A stretch of 64,000 nt of DNA from Iris pallida (Eukaryota > Streptophyta > Magnoliopsida > Asparagales > Iridaceae): contig JANAVB010003400.1 of the NCBI GenBank assembly GCA_029216955.1, positions 15,289,731-15,353,730 of the forward strand, given 5' to 3'. A program made the translations under genes and the position numbers. Below, in pieces: positions 22,942-34,436 of the stretch. Below the pieces are notes generated by a model that saw nothing but the letters and a program-made list of their open reading frames with translations, made no database searches and was not told where the DNA came from. The stretch's first letter is position 1, and each line of letters opens with the position of its first letter.

Positions 22942-24645
22942 ATGTCTTCATCGACTCCTCTGCATTTTGATGATGTTCTCTCCAAACTCGCCACCCTTCT
23001 TACTACACCATCTTCCAGTCATCCCACTATACCCCGTCATCGTGATCCTCAAGCAGAATGGATGTATTATCTATTCTTCAAACCTCTCTCCCGCAAGACA
23101 TACCCATCCCATATCATCATCGCCACAGTACCAAAAATTTGGAAACTAAAAGGCTCTGTTCGTATAACAGAGTATTATTCAGACTCCTACTCGGCAAAGT
23201 TTGAACTCTTGGAGGATTTGAAATTTGTTCTGGATAATGGTCCATGGAAGCTTAATGATCATATGTTGATTCTAGAGAGGTGTTATCCTAACAAATTACC
23301 TAGTGATTATTGTTTTAATGAGGCTACTTTTTGGGTGCAACTACATGGCCTACCAAAGAATCTCCTCACTATCGAGTTCATCACTCATCTTGCCTCGCGT
23401 ATAGGCATTATTACTCCTCCCACCCCTCAGGATGCTTGTAAGTGGATCATATTTGCTCGAATCAGAATCAGGATTGATATATCTAAACCCCTCCCGCGTA
23501 CTCTTGGAGTATCTATAGGTAACAACCAGGATTGTACTGTTCTTTTGAAGTATGAAAGATTGCCAAAGTTTTGTCTCTTTTGGGGTTGCTTGGGACATGG
23601 TGTCAAAAAATGCACTATTCATCAAGAGTACTCTTCAATGATAGACTCCAGTTGGACAGAGGATCAAAAAGCTCAATTATACTCAATGCTGGACAAACGT
23701 CTTGATCTATCCATTATTGCTAACCATGCTGAAAAATTCAAATCCAAATTCAAGGCCCGTAGTACTCATCAGAGTACCACTACTCCTCCAAGGTATCCAC
23801 AAACTGAGAACCTTTCCCCTATCAACACTGATACCCCACACCATCCATCTGCTGCAGGCATACCTATGATTATTGATCCTACCAATTTAAAGGCTCCCAT
23901 TCCTTCTTTTCCACCAAGTAATATCAACTCTCCACCACATCCTCCCTCTGATTCCTCTTCCCCTATCCTGCATATTTCCAGTTCAGCAATGTCCAATGCA
24001 ACGGTTGTAGATTCAGTTATATCACTCCTTGATACAAGGAAGAAGACAAATCAATTACACACTATTACTCCACGTCTTCAGGAAACTGATACCCAACGTC
24101 CACCTACTCCCATAACTGTTTCTAAACCCCAAGTCCATACGATCAGTCCTTATACATCCACCACCACTACTGCACCCAAACTTTATGTTGAACCATCTGT
24201 GGTTACTACCCAACCTGCCCCATCCTCCAGTACTGAACCACAAGTCCATAATCTATCATTATTCGACCTTGCTGTGGACCCTTCTGTTACTGTCACTCCA
24301 CACAAAAATTCCCAAACATCTCCGCAACCACATCTGTTTTCTCCTCACCCTCCAAAAGCTATTAAACATTACACTCCTGTTATTCATGATTCATCATCAT
24401 CTCCCCTATCAAATATCCCAGCTCCTTTGGATTGCCAAATCTCCAAACATCATCATCCCATGTATTCCACTACTGTGAGTTCCAAAACAACTTTTATATC
24501 ACTTATCAAATCTCTCACTCCTAATCCTTCTAAGGCTGTCGACGCATCTCCTACCACAACCATATCACTCCCAAAGATCACATCTAAAAGGTCCAAACCT
24601 GATTCCCCTGATGCCACAGAGATGTCACTTCGACCTACAAAATGA
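22942..24645 (+). CDS. LINE ORF1, nucleic-acid-binding protein
   Basis: 567 codons from ATG 22942; the frame is open further up, past 22702, so an earlier start is possible. ORF1 proteins coat the LINE RNA. The N-terminal half holds a DUF4283-like domain (RITEYYSDSYSAKFELLEDL, VLDNGPWKLNDHMLILERC, then FWVQLHGLP). A zinc-knuckle-like segment follows (FCLFWGCLGHGVKKC). Its second Cys is Trp here (CLFW for the expected CxxC), so the knuckle is probably damaged. The C-terminal half is long, low-complexity and rich in Pro, Ser and Thr. ORF2 starts 58 bases downstream, as in a two-ORF LINE. Confidence 0.85.
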   Translation: MSSSTPLHFDDVLSKLATLLTTPSSSHPTIPRHRDPQAEWMYYLFFKPLSRKTYPSHIIIATVPKIWKLKGSVRITEYYSDSYSAKFELLEDLKFVLDNGPWKLNDHMLILERCYPNKLPSDYCFNEATFWVQLHGLPKNLLTIEFITHLASRIGIITPPTPQDACKWIIFARIRIRIDISKPLPRTLGVSIGNNQDCTVLLKYERLPKFCLFWGCLGHGVKKCTIHQEYSSMIDSSWTEDQKAQLYSMLDKRLDLSIIANHAEKFKSKFKARSTHQSTTTPPRYPQTENLSPINTDTPHHPSAAGIPMIIDPTNLKAPIPSFPPSNINSPPHPPSDSSSPILHISSSAMSNATVVDSVISLLDTRKKTNQLHTITPRLQETDTQRPPTPITVSKPQVHTISPYTSTTTTAPKLYVEPSVVTTQPAPSSSTEPQVHNLSLFDLAVDPSVTVTPHKNSQTSPQPHLFSPHPPKAIKHYTPVIHDSSSSPLSNIPAPLDCQISKHHHPMYSTTVSSKTTFISLIKSLTPNPSKAVDASPTTTISLPKITSKRSKPDSPDATEMSLRPTK

Positions 24646-24703
24646 CTCTCCCTGTCCTTTGATGAGTTAATAGCGCGGCTGGCCTACAACAGCCTCATTC
24701 ACC

Positions 24704-27700
24704 ATGATCTTATCTTGGAATTGTCGGGGTCTGAGGAATGACCCGACAATTCGTACATTAAAGTCATTCCTCCTGGCATCTCATCCTAAAATCATATTTC
24801 TTTCAGAAACAAGATGTTCGTCATCAGTTGCTTCTTCTATTGCAATCAATCTTGGTTATACCAACTTTAGCTCTGTTTCTTCTCAAGGAATGTCGGGTGG
24901 TCTACTTCTATGCTGGGACTATGACATTAATCTGAGGATCCTCACAACCAATGATCATTACATTCATTTCTTTTTTGATCATGGTCCTAATACATCACCA
25001 TGGCACCTAATATGCATATATGGTCCTCATGCCTTGTCTGATAGATCCTCCTATTGGAACCAACTGGGTTCTCTTATCCATACTTTATCCCAGCCATGGA
25101 TATGCATAGGTGACTGTAACAGTATATTGAATCAAGCTGAAAAACGAGGTGGAAGGAAATTCAACTACAGTCATCACAAAGCATTTATACGGTGGTTTGA
25201 TCAAGTGGCTGCCATGGATATCGGTTACAAGGGTCCAGCTTTCACTTGGAGTAATAAGCGATTAGCTAAGTACAATATTGCTGAAAGGCTTGACGGAGCA
25301 ATGGTGGATTCTACATGGAGATCATTACATCCAAATGTCGGCCTCCTCCATCTCCCTAGCATCAACAGCGACCACAGCCCTATCCTCTTACTTCTTAACA
25401 TTAATTCAAGACGACGTAGACGACTCCATCGCTTTGAGGCTGCTTGGACATTACACTCTGATTTCTCTAACCATACATCAGACTCTTGGTGTCAGATAAG
25501 ATCCACATCTCTTCAAACAAAACTCAAAAGTCTTTTATCAAAACTGAAATCATGGGGTCATTCCAGTTTGGGTTCTTTAAACAGAGACATTAACTATTAT
25601 GAGACTCGACTCTTGCATATCCAAAACCAAAATCCTACTAATAATCTTCTGTTTGAGGAAAAGGACATTCAGATTGTCTTGAACAAATTGCATTTACAAA
25701 AAGAACTATACTGGAAACAGAGATCCAGTGTATCATGGTTGAGAGAAGGAGATAAGAACACCAAGTTCTTCCACTTATCCGCAACTACCAGGAAACATAA
25801 GAATACTATCTACAGTGTATCTAAATCAAATGGTGAATGCACTACAGACCAACAGGAAATCTCTGATATATTTGTTGCTCATTTTGCTTCGATTTTCCAA
25901 GACAGTGTGACTTCTCCAGTTTTGGAACATATTTTAAACGATATGAATCGAATCACAGAGGCGGAGAACAGGGCATTACATATCATCCCTACTGTGGATG
26001 AAGTCAGAGATACAATAAAGAGCATGAGTCCTTACAAGTCCCCTGGGCCAGATGGATATCCAGCCTTCTTTTATCAAAAATGTTGGGACTTGCTTGGTAA
26101 TGAGGTAATCAGCTTCATTCAAAATTTCTTTCTCACTGGGATCATGCCATCCAATCTTAATCATACTTATATTGCTCTCATACCAAAAACTCAAACTCCA
26201 TCAAAGCCTGTAGATTATCGTCCAATCGCACTGTGTAATGTTCTCTACAAAATTATCACCAAAATCATTGCAAATAGATTACGACCTCTCCTTGATAGGA
26301 TCATGAGCCCACAACAAAATGCTTTCATCCCAGGCCGTTTTATTGGTGATAATGTTGTCCTCGCACAAGAAATCTTTCATTCCATATCCAGTTTCAGCTG
26401 CACCAATAGTTCATTTGCTTTAAAATTGGACATGTCCAAAGCCTATGATAGGCTTAGTTGGTCTGTCATTAGTCAAGCCTTGCGTGGACTTGGAATCACT
26501 GGCCATACTCATACCCTTATCATGCAATGTGTGACAACAACCTCCTTTTCCATCCTTGTTAATGGAGAGCCTTCTCAATTATTCATTCCCAAATGTGGTA
26601 TCCGTCAAGGATGTCCATTATCGCCTTATCTGTTTATCATGAGTATGCAAATATTTTCCACATTCATATCTATTATGGAGAGAAATTCTCTCTTTGACAG
26701 TGCTACCATTCCCCGATCACCAACCTCACATTCCCATCTTGCTTTTGCGGATGATCTCCTCATATTTGGAAATGCTCTCTTCACAATATTAATTATCTTA
26801 AGATCATTATCCAAACCTTTGAAGCATGGTCGGGTCAAAGAATCAACTTTGAGAAGTCCTCAGTGTTCTTCTCCAAGAATACTGATCACATAATGAGACA
26901 ATTGTATATTCATCTTCTGGGTGTTTCAGTTATGAAGCCAACTGATAAATACCTAGGACATTACCTCCTTCAATCAAAGAAAAGAGCTTCTACATTTGCC
27001 AATCTGGTTAATACTTGTAGCTCTCGTCTCCAAGGATGGAAACGTACTTGTCTTTCCTATGCGGGTAGGACTACCCTTCTTAAATCCACTCTATCCTCTA
27101 TTCCTACATATTATCTTTCCTCATATCATATCCCAAAAAAGACATCCTCTGCCTTGATCAAGCAACAAAGAAACTTTTGGTGGAATTCTATTGATAAGAA
27201 GAAAATTCACTATACGGGTTGGTCTACTATAACAAAACCGAAATTCCAAGGAGGACTGGGAGTAAGAGATCTATTTATTACCAACCTTTCCCTGATTGTG
27301 AAGCTAGCATGGAGGTTCTTAACTGACACTAAATCATCTTGGTCTATCCTCCTTAAAGACAAATACCTACAAAGATCTTCCTTCTGGACTGTACAACCTA
27401 GTACTTCTTCATCATGTGTATGGCAGAGTATCCTTAAAAGCAGAGATTATCTATTCAACAATGTCATTTGGTCTGTTGGTGATGGCAGAAATATTGATAT
27501 CTGGAATGACCCTTGGGTTCCATCTTTACATAATTTCAAAGTTACTGGATTCCAGTTTGGTAGCCATTGGGTGACTAAAGTCTCTGATCTCATTAATCAA
27601 GATTCATACCAGTGGAAGGAAAATCTCATCAATATTCTATTTCCCCCGACAGAAGGTTCAGCTATCCTCAGTATTCACCTCTCTCCTTATTGCACCAATG

Positions 27701-28796
27701 ATCAACTGAAATGGATCCACACTACTGATGGAATTCTAACTACTAAATCTGCTTACCGAACAATACATGCCCAGATGTCACAGAAGGATAATAATATTAC
27801 TGCTCATGGATTTGCTGATTGGCGCAAACTATGGTCACTCAACCGGATTTGCCCAAGAGTTCTGCTCTTTGTATGGAGAGTACTCACCAACTCACTTCTT
27901 ACTAAGGCCAACATCAACCGTCGTGTCAGCAATATAGATGCAATATGCCCGTTATGCTAGGTAACCTCTGAAACTCAAGATCATCTAATCCTACACTGTT
28001 CTATGACAGGTTCTTCTTGGCTACTATATCCATCTCTTGCCTCACTCATTAAGCAAGAGACCACGGTTGTATCGCTTATCACTGATCTATTAAAGGAGGG
28101 TTATCAAGAGAAGGTGGCCCCTTGCTTCTATCAAATGTGGTCAATTTGGAAATCAAGAAACAAATCAATCTTTGAAGACATCCCTGTTTGCATCAACAAG
28201 ATTTACCAGGACGCTATTTCATTGAAGCACAGATATGAAGCTTGCAACTTTGATGAGAATAACCAATATTCTTTACCTGTCAACCGCCAACAAATGTCAT
28301 ATTGGACCCCTCCTCAATCGCAATTCCTCAAAATCAACTTCGATGGAGCTTACCTAGATGGTCGAATGGCAGCTGCTGCAATTCTCAAGATAAAGATGGT
28401 ATCTTTAAGAGAGCTTTGACTATCACAGAACATGGAGGATCTCCAATCCAATCGGAAGCCTTGGGGATTCGACTTGCCTTGGAAATTTGTAAAGATTCAA
28501 GTCTTACACAAGTTATTATTGAGGGCGACTGCAAAATTTTGATTGACTCTATCAATATCAAAGCTATTAACCCTCCCTGGAGAGCGCAACACACTGTTGA
28601 AGAAGCTAGGATTTTCAACAATGATAATCCTGACATCTCCTTCCAGTATAATCACAGGTCTACAAATACAGTGGCACATCATCTTGCCTCTTATTCCCTT
28701 ATTCAGAACATCCCCAGTTCTATTTGTTCTTTTGATGAAATTCTGAATTGTATTTCATATCATATCAGTTTTGATATGAACCATGTAATTTCTTAA
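24704..28796 (+). pseudogene. LINE ORF2: endonuclease, RT, RNase H (broken)
   Basis: Starts MILSWNCRGL. Domains in order: AP-like endonuclease (SWNCRG, FLSETR, CIGDCN, NSDHSPI) that nicks the target; reverse transcriptase (YRPIALCNVLYKI, LDMSKAYDRLSW, FADDLLIF); a Cys/His-rich zf-RVT region (CPRVLLFVWRV, ICPLC, HLILHCSM); RNase H (INFDGAYLDG, EALGIRLALEI, GDCKILIDSI, NTVAHHLA). The frame shifts near 26770, has an in-frame TAG at 27958-27960, and shifts again near 28390 at the RNase H. All catalytic motifs are still recognisable, so inactivation is recent. Confidence 0.92.
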
Positions 28797-28820
28797 TACA
28801 TTAATGCAATGATGATTCTC

Positions 28821-28829
28821 AAAAAAAAA
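28821..28829 (+). other. LINE poly(A) tail
   Basis: Nine A bases directly before the right TSD, as expected from target-primed reverse transcription. Confidence 0.85.
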
Positions 28830-28838
28830 GTTGAAACT
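28828..28838. repeat. LINE target-site duplication, right
   Basis: AAGTTGAAACT, matching 22691-22701. Confidence 0.85.
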
Positions 28839-29480
28839 TGCCCAGTAGGCAGTTAGATGTAACCATGCTGTTTGTGAGCACGTAGAAGTCAGGACATGAC
28901 AACTTGGCATTGTCACGGGTGCTTTGAGAAGAGGAAAGTGCACACGCACTTTGCTTTGTCCACGGGTTAGCTTGGACAAATGAACCTTTGCTTTGCAAGT
29001 TGTACTAAACTTGATAAGGTTTGGTAGCTTGGGGATGAACAACCCCCTTGGCATCATAGTGAATTCCTTTGTCAAGGAAATATCGGTTCATCCCTCGCTT
29101 GTTGTCGTGAGAGCTTCACAGTTTGTTCCCTTAGTTGGCACACTGGCGTGGTTAAGGAAGGTATCCACCATGTCACTTATGGGGGATAAAGAGACAAAAT
29201 TATCAACAAGTGAATCCTCATTGACATTAGTTAGAATACCTTTTCCTTTGTTGACAGCAACATCAGGATATGAGGAGAAGGCTTAGGCAGCCAAGTCTTG
29301 CAAATCTTCTTCAATTTGGTTACGGTTGATGGGCTAAACTACCCCCAGCGAGCATTTCTTCATAAGCATGTTGGTTGAATTGAACAACTAATATCTTCTG
29401 TATTATACCCATCAACGCGGTGTCGAGTTCAGCTACTGCCTTCTCGTCGGAGGAGAAGGTTGCCACCAACAGAGTCATCA
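28839..29480 (-). pseudogene. E2 leader and start of gag, with PBS
   Basis: Minus strand. The PBS-like TGATGACTCTGTTGGTGG is at 29463-29480. The gag start at 29412 reads MGIIQKILVVQFNQHAYEEM and stops at 29320. Downstream, a weaker match (KGIHYDAKG; E3 has KEKHYDAKN) shows the leader continuing to the LINE at 28838. The conserved start peptide is shared with E3 and the units at the left edge. The original frame is broken by several stops. Confidence 0.75.
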
Positions 29481-29781
29481 TTTTATTTGTCATAAACAAA
29501 AAGGTTGATGAACCTTTGTTCTTACAAACATTAAAAAAATAGTACAATAAATCTTATACAAGATTCTAAAGTACAAGTAATTATGGGGAAGTATAGCTGT
29601 AGAGATATGATCTACGGTCGATCACTTTACTCCTTAGACTACTCGACACGAAGAAGAAATGCAAGACACTCGAACACTTGAGAAACTTAGTAACAAGGAA
29701 GCTCTAACAACACTGGCAAAACTATTTTTGCCTCTATCCGTCTGTGTGTGTGTTCCTTTTTACAGGATAGCACTGATCATG

Positions 29782-29789
29782 TTTTTATA
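29782..29789 (-). promoter_or_regulatory. TATA box of E2 5' LTR
   Basis: TATAAAAA on the minus strand. The equivalent place in the 3' LTR near 15431 is mutated (tatattttta on the plus strand). Confidence 0.55.
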
Positions 29790-30098
29790 GCATTTGAAAC
29801 CATTATCTGAATCTGCTGTACAAATGAGCAATATGTACTGTATTTGCCACTGTACGTGTACTATTGAAAATCCATAACCCACGTTCTGCTTCGTGGAAGC
29901 ACAACTTGTTGTTTGCTTGACACGTTGCTCCATATACGAGGAAAGCCTACATCGTGAAGATAGTTTTTTAGGCATGTCCACGAGCATTATGGTATGAAAT
30001 ACAAGCAATCATAACCGTCCACCAGCAGAGAACAAAGTGCGTAGACTTTTATGGAAAGAAGAGTATAGGCGAACTGTTGTAAAAGTATCCAGGCTGGC

Positions 30099-30222
30099 GT
30101 ACTCTGGTAGAGATAGCAACATTGGCATACTCTGATAGAGGTAGAACATTGGTGTACTCTGATAGAGGTAGCACATTGGTGTACTCTGATAGAGGTAGCA
30201 CATTGTTGTACTCTGCTAGAGC
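30099..30222 (-). repeat. 27-bp tandem repeats in E2 5' LTR
   Basis: Four full copies and one partial copy of the unit seen at 15761-15884. In the minus-strand sense they lie about 300 bp upstream of the TATA box at 29782-29789, where U3 enhancers sit. Confidence 0.75.
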
Positions 30223-30504
30223 GTGGCCAAAATTATTTACTAAACGACAACCTGGGTCATGTGCCAAAGATCTTCTGCATTAATGATCCTGATATGTGTT
30301 AGTGAACTGTCAATTCATCATATTAAATGCAAGATGGAAAGCATGGAGATTGTACACCCACTTCTGTTAAAAAGGATGGATGGCACGAAAGTACGCCTCT
30401 ACTCAAAGCTTTAAAAATACGCCATTCTTCTGTTGTATAAAAATATGCACCTCTACTCGTTTGGGTCCAACATCTTTCAGGAGCGTACTTTTTATGCTTC
30501 TACA

Positions 30505-33006
30505 ACTAGTTCATTAGTACCATGTTGATTGATAATATCTGCTTAAAAATGCTCCAATGCTTTCATCTGAATCCAAGACCAAGAGTCAGAAGAATGAGAA
30601 AGTGTCTAAATTTAGTATTTTGAACGTGCAAGCGTTGTTGGAGGAGTAACATAACCCGAACTACTTTGTGTGCATTGATAGTAAGTTTTAGGTTTATCTT
30701 TGGGAGCGAAGTGATGTATTGGCAGACGTTGACCTTTTCAAAGTTGAGCCCTTTTTCATTCTTTCGGTCATATCTCATCTTCTAGATAATGTTCTTAGCT
30801 TGAGGAGTATAATGGTAAAGCTACATTTTACATTATTAGGTTCAGAATCATTGATGAGAGAGACTTTTTGAACCTCAGCTATGCCGAAGATGATTGGCCT
30901 ATCGTTTTTCTTCCTTGCTATGACTTTAAAATAAGATTCCTTATATGAAGATAAGGGAACCTTTCTGAAAGGAAGTAGATACAGGCATGCATAGCTTTGT
31001 ACATTCTGTAAGTGCACATAGGTTATTCAATAACCTTGAGTAGACTTAGTACCACAATAGTAATTAAATGATAGACCTATTTCATTAGATAATATAATAT
31101 CTCCTCGTCGGGAATAACATCTTCCGTAAGATTTACATGAGGTTGTTTATTTATAAATTCAGCTCGTGTTCAACAGCAACACAAGTCATATCAACAACAA
31201 GAGGTTGTTCATGAGGAATATAACATTTAGAACAACGAAGGTCAATTACCAAAGGTTGAGTATTCCTTGTTGCAGGAAGATTGATTACTAAGGAAAAATT
31301 AGCTCTTTGTCTACCCGTTGGCCGCGAAGATGGACCACAAGAGGTTCATTATTTTTTTCTCGATTAGTTGATAGCGGACAATTAGCTCTGTCCCTGTTAG
31401 AGAATTTTTGAAGATTAATCGCAAGAGGCTCTTCAACTGGTCTTTTATGGTGTGACCCTTGACGTGTATAACTAAGGGCTCTTCACTGACCTCCAACTTT
31501 TGCTTTTGCTTCTCCTTCATCATCGGCATCATTGTCTCTGTCTTCACTAGCTTCATCTGAAGCCGTCTCTTCAAGGTCATCTGATGTTGTTATTTGTACA
31601 ACACCAAAACGAGGCAATAGGCTTTAATACCGTTGAAGAGGTCGACATCAGCAAATTTAGTGCAGACTACCCCCTCACTGTCCACGTATTTGAAGCATTG
31701 GTGTTAGAGTTGAAGACACAATCAGATTCTCATATATCCATGGTCGTTCTAACAAGACAGTGTAGGATACATTTGCGTCAATGACATAACAAGTAACCTC
31801 TATCCGAAGATCTCCTATCTGTCATTTGATATGAATCTTACGCAGAGGATGGCTTCGTCCAGCATTGAAGCCAAAAATTATGGTGTTGGTCATAGCCAAC
31901 TTATGCATATGAATCCCCAAGACTTGAAATAGACTCCGAGGGATAATGCTGAGGGAAGAGCCTGGATCGATATGTATACGATCAATCTTGATAGCCCCAA
32001 CGTATGCCGATTGTTCTTCAGTAACATGTCCTCCTGATAGAAGGTTATGTTAGGGATCTTCTCCACTATACTGTGGCAATAGAGACAGGATGTAGGATCC
32101 CTGGGTGGTTATGTAATTTGAGACATATATGAGATGGCCTGCTATAATGCCCTATTCAAGGCTTCTCATGTCTCCTTGGAGAGATGAAGTAGCTCAAAGA
32201 TTGATATCGAGACGGCATATTGGCAAACTGTGCAAATATATCAAAGTTGTGCGGCTGGTTGAGTCCTTAAGGTGGATTTTTCTTCAAAGACTTGTCGAAC
32301 CGAACTTCTTTTTGTTTGACTTTGTTCGTCGTTTTTGGCTTCCACGGACTTGCTTCAGGAACTACTTGAGAAACCGGTACTGAAGGGGCAAGAGGAGTAT
32401 CATTTTGTACTGGATCATACGTGCGTAAGTCTGTTTTACCCGACCTAGTCTCTCTAGTCAAGGATTCATCAATTATGTTGCATGGGTTACCCTTTTTCTT
32501 CTTCAACTGTGGCTTGGGAGTGGAAGAAGTAGCCTTCAGACCCAAATCCTGGATAATGTCAGGATGGACCCACATAACCTTACTATGTTGAGTAGTGAGT
32601 GGTACCAGCCTTTTTGCTTGACCACAAGCTGGTAGAAGATTGACAACATGAATTCCTGACCTTGGTATCAGAGTTACACTACCTTGAACTTCCAGTGATG
32701 GGAAGTCCCCAAACTGAAGAGAAACCAAGTTTGTAACAACTTGCTTTTCGTCATTGTGTGCCGTAATAGCTTTAGAGTCAATCAGCTAATGGATCTTCTT
32801 CTTTAATATATAGTAAATCCCGGGTAGGTGATGTACATAATGATGATATAGGCGATACTTTGGTTCATTACTTCTTTCTACCTCTTCTGGTCGTCGGGGA
32901 TCAGGCAACTTCAACTTGTTGCTCTTCATCAGACGATGGAAGATGTCCAACATCTTCATCGTCAAAGGAGTAGTATTCCTTGGGCTTTTGATCAACTGAA
33001 GCCTTC
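30505..33006 (-). pseudogene. E1 gag end, protease and linker before RT (broken)
   Basis: Minus strand, right to left. The gag C-terminus reads NKLKLPDPRRPEEVE and YRLYHHYVHHLP (32940-32800). A spacer reads SLQFGDFPSLEV, VKQKEVRFDKSLK (32728-32270). The aspartic protease reads KIDRIHIDPGSSLSIIPR (about 32010-31950) and HQCFKYV (about 31660). The linker has IIFGIAEVQK and MRYDRKNEKGLNFE (30900-30720). All have counterparts in the same order in E3 at 36950-39100. The Asp-Pro-Gly protease site is intact; stops and shifts break the rest. The frame resumes at 12202 after E2 and at 52056 after solo LTR C. Confidence 0.85.
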
Positions 33007-33598
33007 TGTAAGCCTCCTGGATTTCTAGAGATATTTTTTATTATTTTATTTAATATAGTTATTAATATATATATTTTTTCTACTAGTATTTTTGATCATT
33101 ATATACCATTTTCCGTAGCTTTGATTTTTGGAGCACAAGAAATACCAATATCTCGAAACGTCTTTCATATGTTTTGATCTATACAAGTTCATCTTTAATT
33201 TGATATATCATGTCTACTAAACATGTTATCTTGTATTCTATTTTCTTTGTACAACTTTTGGGTTAACTTAGGCCAAAAGGTTATCTACCGTGAAACTTGT
33301 CATACTTCTCAATTTAATTTCGAAACTCGATGTCGATCCAACCCTTTCGACCCAATATATGATTTTGACATATTTTGAACCTACTACACATATGCCTATG
33401 GTGTTCCACTCAATTGATTTCCCACGTGCTACTTATTTTCAAATGGCACATGTGACCCATTTATAGCCTTTTCAGTGTTTAATTCAATTTAAACAACTGT
33501 TTAGACCAAAACTAGTCAACCTAACTTAGTGGAGCCTACCTAGGATTAACAAAATCAATTAGATATATTTAATTGATTTTTGGAATTTAATAGCAGCC
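33007..33598 (+). repeat. Solo LTR C, 5' part
   Basis: Begins TGTAAGCCTCC, like B at 17613 (TGTAAGACC), and carries the family blocks TTTGGAGCACAA and CCAATATATGATTTTGAC. It is cut by E3 at 33599 and continues at 48937. The 5-mers next to C (CCTTC before, CCTCT after at 52056) agree at three of five positions, so its TSD has drifted. E1 gag resumes on the far side. Confidence 0.8.
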
Positions 33599-34346
33599 TG
33601 TAGAAGCATGAAAATTTCAGCAATGAAGCCTTATGCGCCCAAGCCAATGAGGACATATGTGCCCAAGTGAACTCATATGCGCCCAAGTCACCCTGTGAAG
33701 CTCTATGCGCCCAAGTCACCCTGTGAAGCTCTATGCGCCCAAGACAAGCTCCCCTAGAAGGGGGGCGCATAGCCCTATTTCAGGCTATGCGCCCAAGCCA
33801 GAACATCCCCTGGCTCGGTCAAAGCTACGATCAAAACGTGCACCGAAGTGTACGGCCACGTCAGTCTCCACGAGCAGTCATGCACCGAAGCATGCGGCTA
33901 CGTCAGCACCACGATCAACCCACGACCACGCAGCCTGCATGCGCCTACAACCTATGCGCCCAAAGCAGGACCATGCGCCCACATGAAAACCAGTGTGTTT
34001 CCTCATGTGGGCGCATAACATCATTCCAGCTCAAAGACTACTATAAAAAGGGATCTCATCCCTCTTCAAAAGACAAGAATGGAGAGCATTTTCAAGAGCC
34101 AAATTGCTGCACTTCTTGCCAGTGAGCCGAGAGTTAGCAATTTTTTTAGATTTTCTTCCACTTTTGTAATCGGAGTGTCAACGGAGTAAAGGAGTAACTG
34201 TCGCTCGATCTCCATCGTCCCATTCCCCAGAATTATTTTTTGTACTCGGTGATCCTCAGCACAGGATCTCTCAGGCATACTCGATTTGTGGTGCCTTGCG
34301 CTAATAAAGAAAAGACAGCATTTCTTCTTCTTTTTGTGTGTCCACA
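33599..34346 (+). repeat. E3 5' LTR
   Basis: 748 bp, TGTAGAAGCATG...TGTCCACA. It matches 48214-48936. It has one extra copy of a 28-bp unit (around 33690-33745) that the 3' LTR has only once. It contains about ten copies of the TATGCGCCCAA motif in both orientations. Confidence 0.93.
34042..34049 (+). promoter_or_regulatory. TATA box of E3 5' LTR
   Basis: CTATAAAAAGGG, kept in the 3' LTR at 48629-48636. It is the likely promoter for the genomic RNA. Confidence 0.75.
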
Positions 34347-34350
34347 AAAA

Positions 34351-34368
34351 TGGCGACTCTGCTGGGGA
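34351..34368 (+). promoter_or_regulatory. E3 primer binding site
   Basis: TGGCGACTCTGCTGGGGA, four bases after the LTR. The first nine bases fit the 3' end of a plant arginine tRNA (…GAGTCGCCA); the rest diverges, so the tRNA identity is tentative. E2 and the left-edge units carry variants of the same site. Confidence 0.8.
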
Positions 34369-34436
34369 CTACCTTTTCCTCTGACGAGAAGGTGGTAACG
34401 TAATTCGATACCGACAAAGTGGGGAGCACTCAGAAG

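Larger units (their letters stand above)
22702..28827 (+). mobile_element. L1-type plant LINE, near full length
   Basis: A 6.1 kb non-LTR retrotransposon inserted into the E2 leader. It has a short 5' region, ORF1 (to 24645), ORF2 with endonuclease, RT, a Cys-rich segment and RNase H (24704-28796), a 3' end with a nine-base A tail (28821-28829), and flanking TSDs. An RNase H domain at the C-terminus is found in many plant L1 elements. ORF2 has one stop and two frameshifts, so it is inactive but fairly young. A 36-bp duplication lies at 22849-22920. Confidence 0.93.
12203..30504 (-). mobile_element. E2: gag-only Tat-type LTR element, heavily interrupted
   Basis: A minus-strand LTR element assembled from pieces: 5' LTR 29488-30504, PBS 29463-29480, leader and gag (29412-28839, 22690-21018, 17612-17245), then directly a 3' untranslated region (17244-16181), PPT 16166-16180 and 3' LTR (16165-15316 plus 12332-12203). 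No protease, RT, RNase H or integrase lies between gag and the PPT. It is therefore a gag-only (TR-GAG-like) or internally deleted, non-autonomous element. It was later hit by solo LTRs A and B and by a LINE. It split E1 between 12202 and 30505, where the E1 protein match resumes. The flanking 5-mers (GTGTT and ACTAG) do not match, so the TSD is decayed. Confidence 0.8.
29488..30504 (-). repeat. E2 5' LTR
   Basis: 1,017 bp. On the minus strand it begins TGTAGAAGCATAAAAAG and ends TTATGACA, followed by six to seven bases and the PBS. It matches the interrupted 3' LTR at 12203-16165. The start TGTAGAAGCAT is shared with the E3 LTR, showing the two elements are relatives. It contains 27-bp tandem repeats and a TATA box. 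Confidence 0.85.

Noticed and set aside
12203..30509. A clean TSD for E2
   Set aside because: The bases next to its two ends (GTGTT and ACTAG) do not match. The insertion is supported by resumed E1 protein similarity, not by a TSD.
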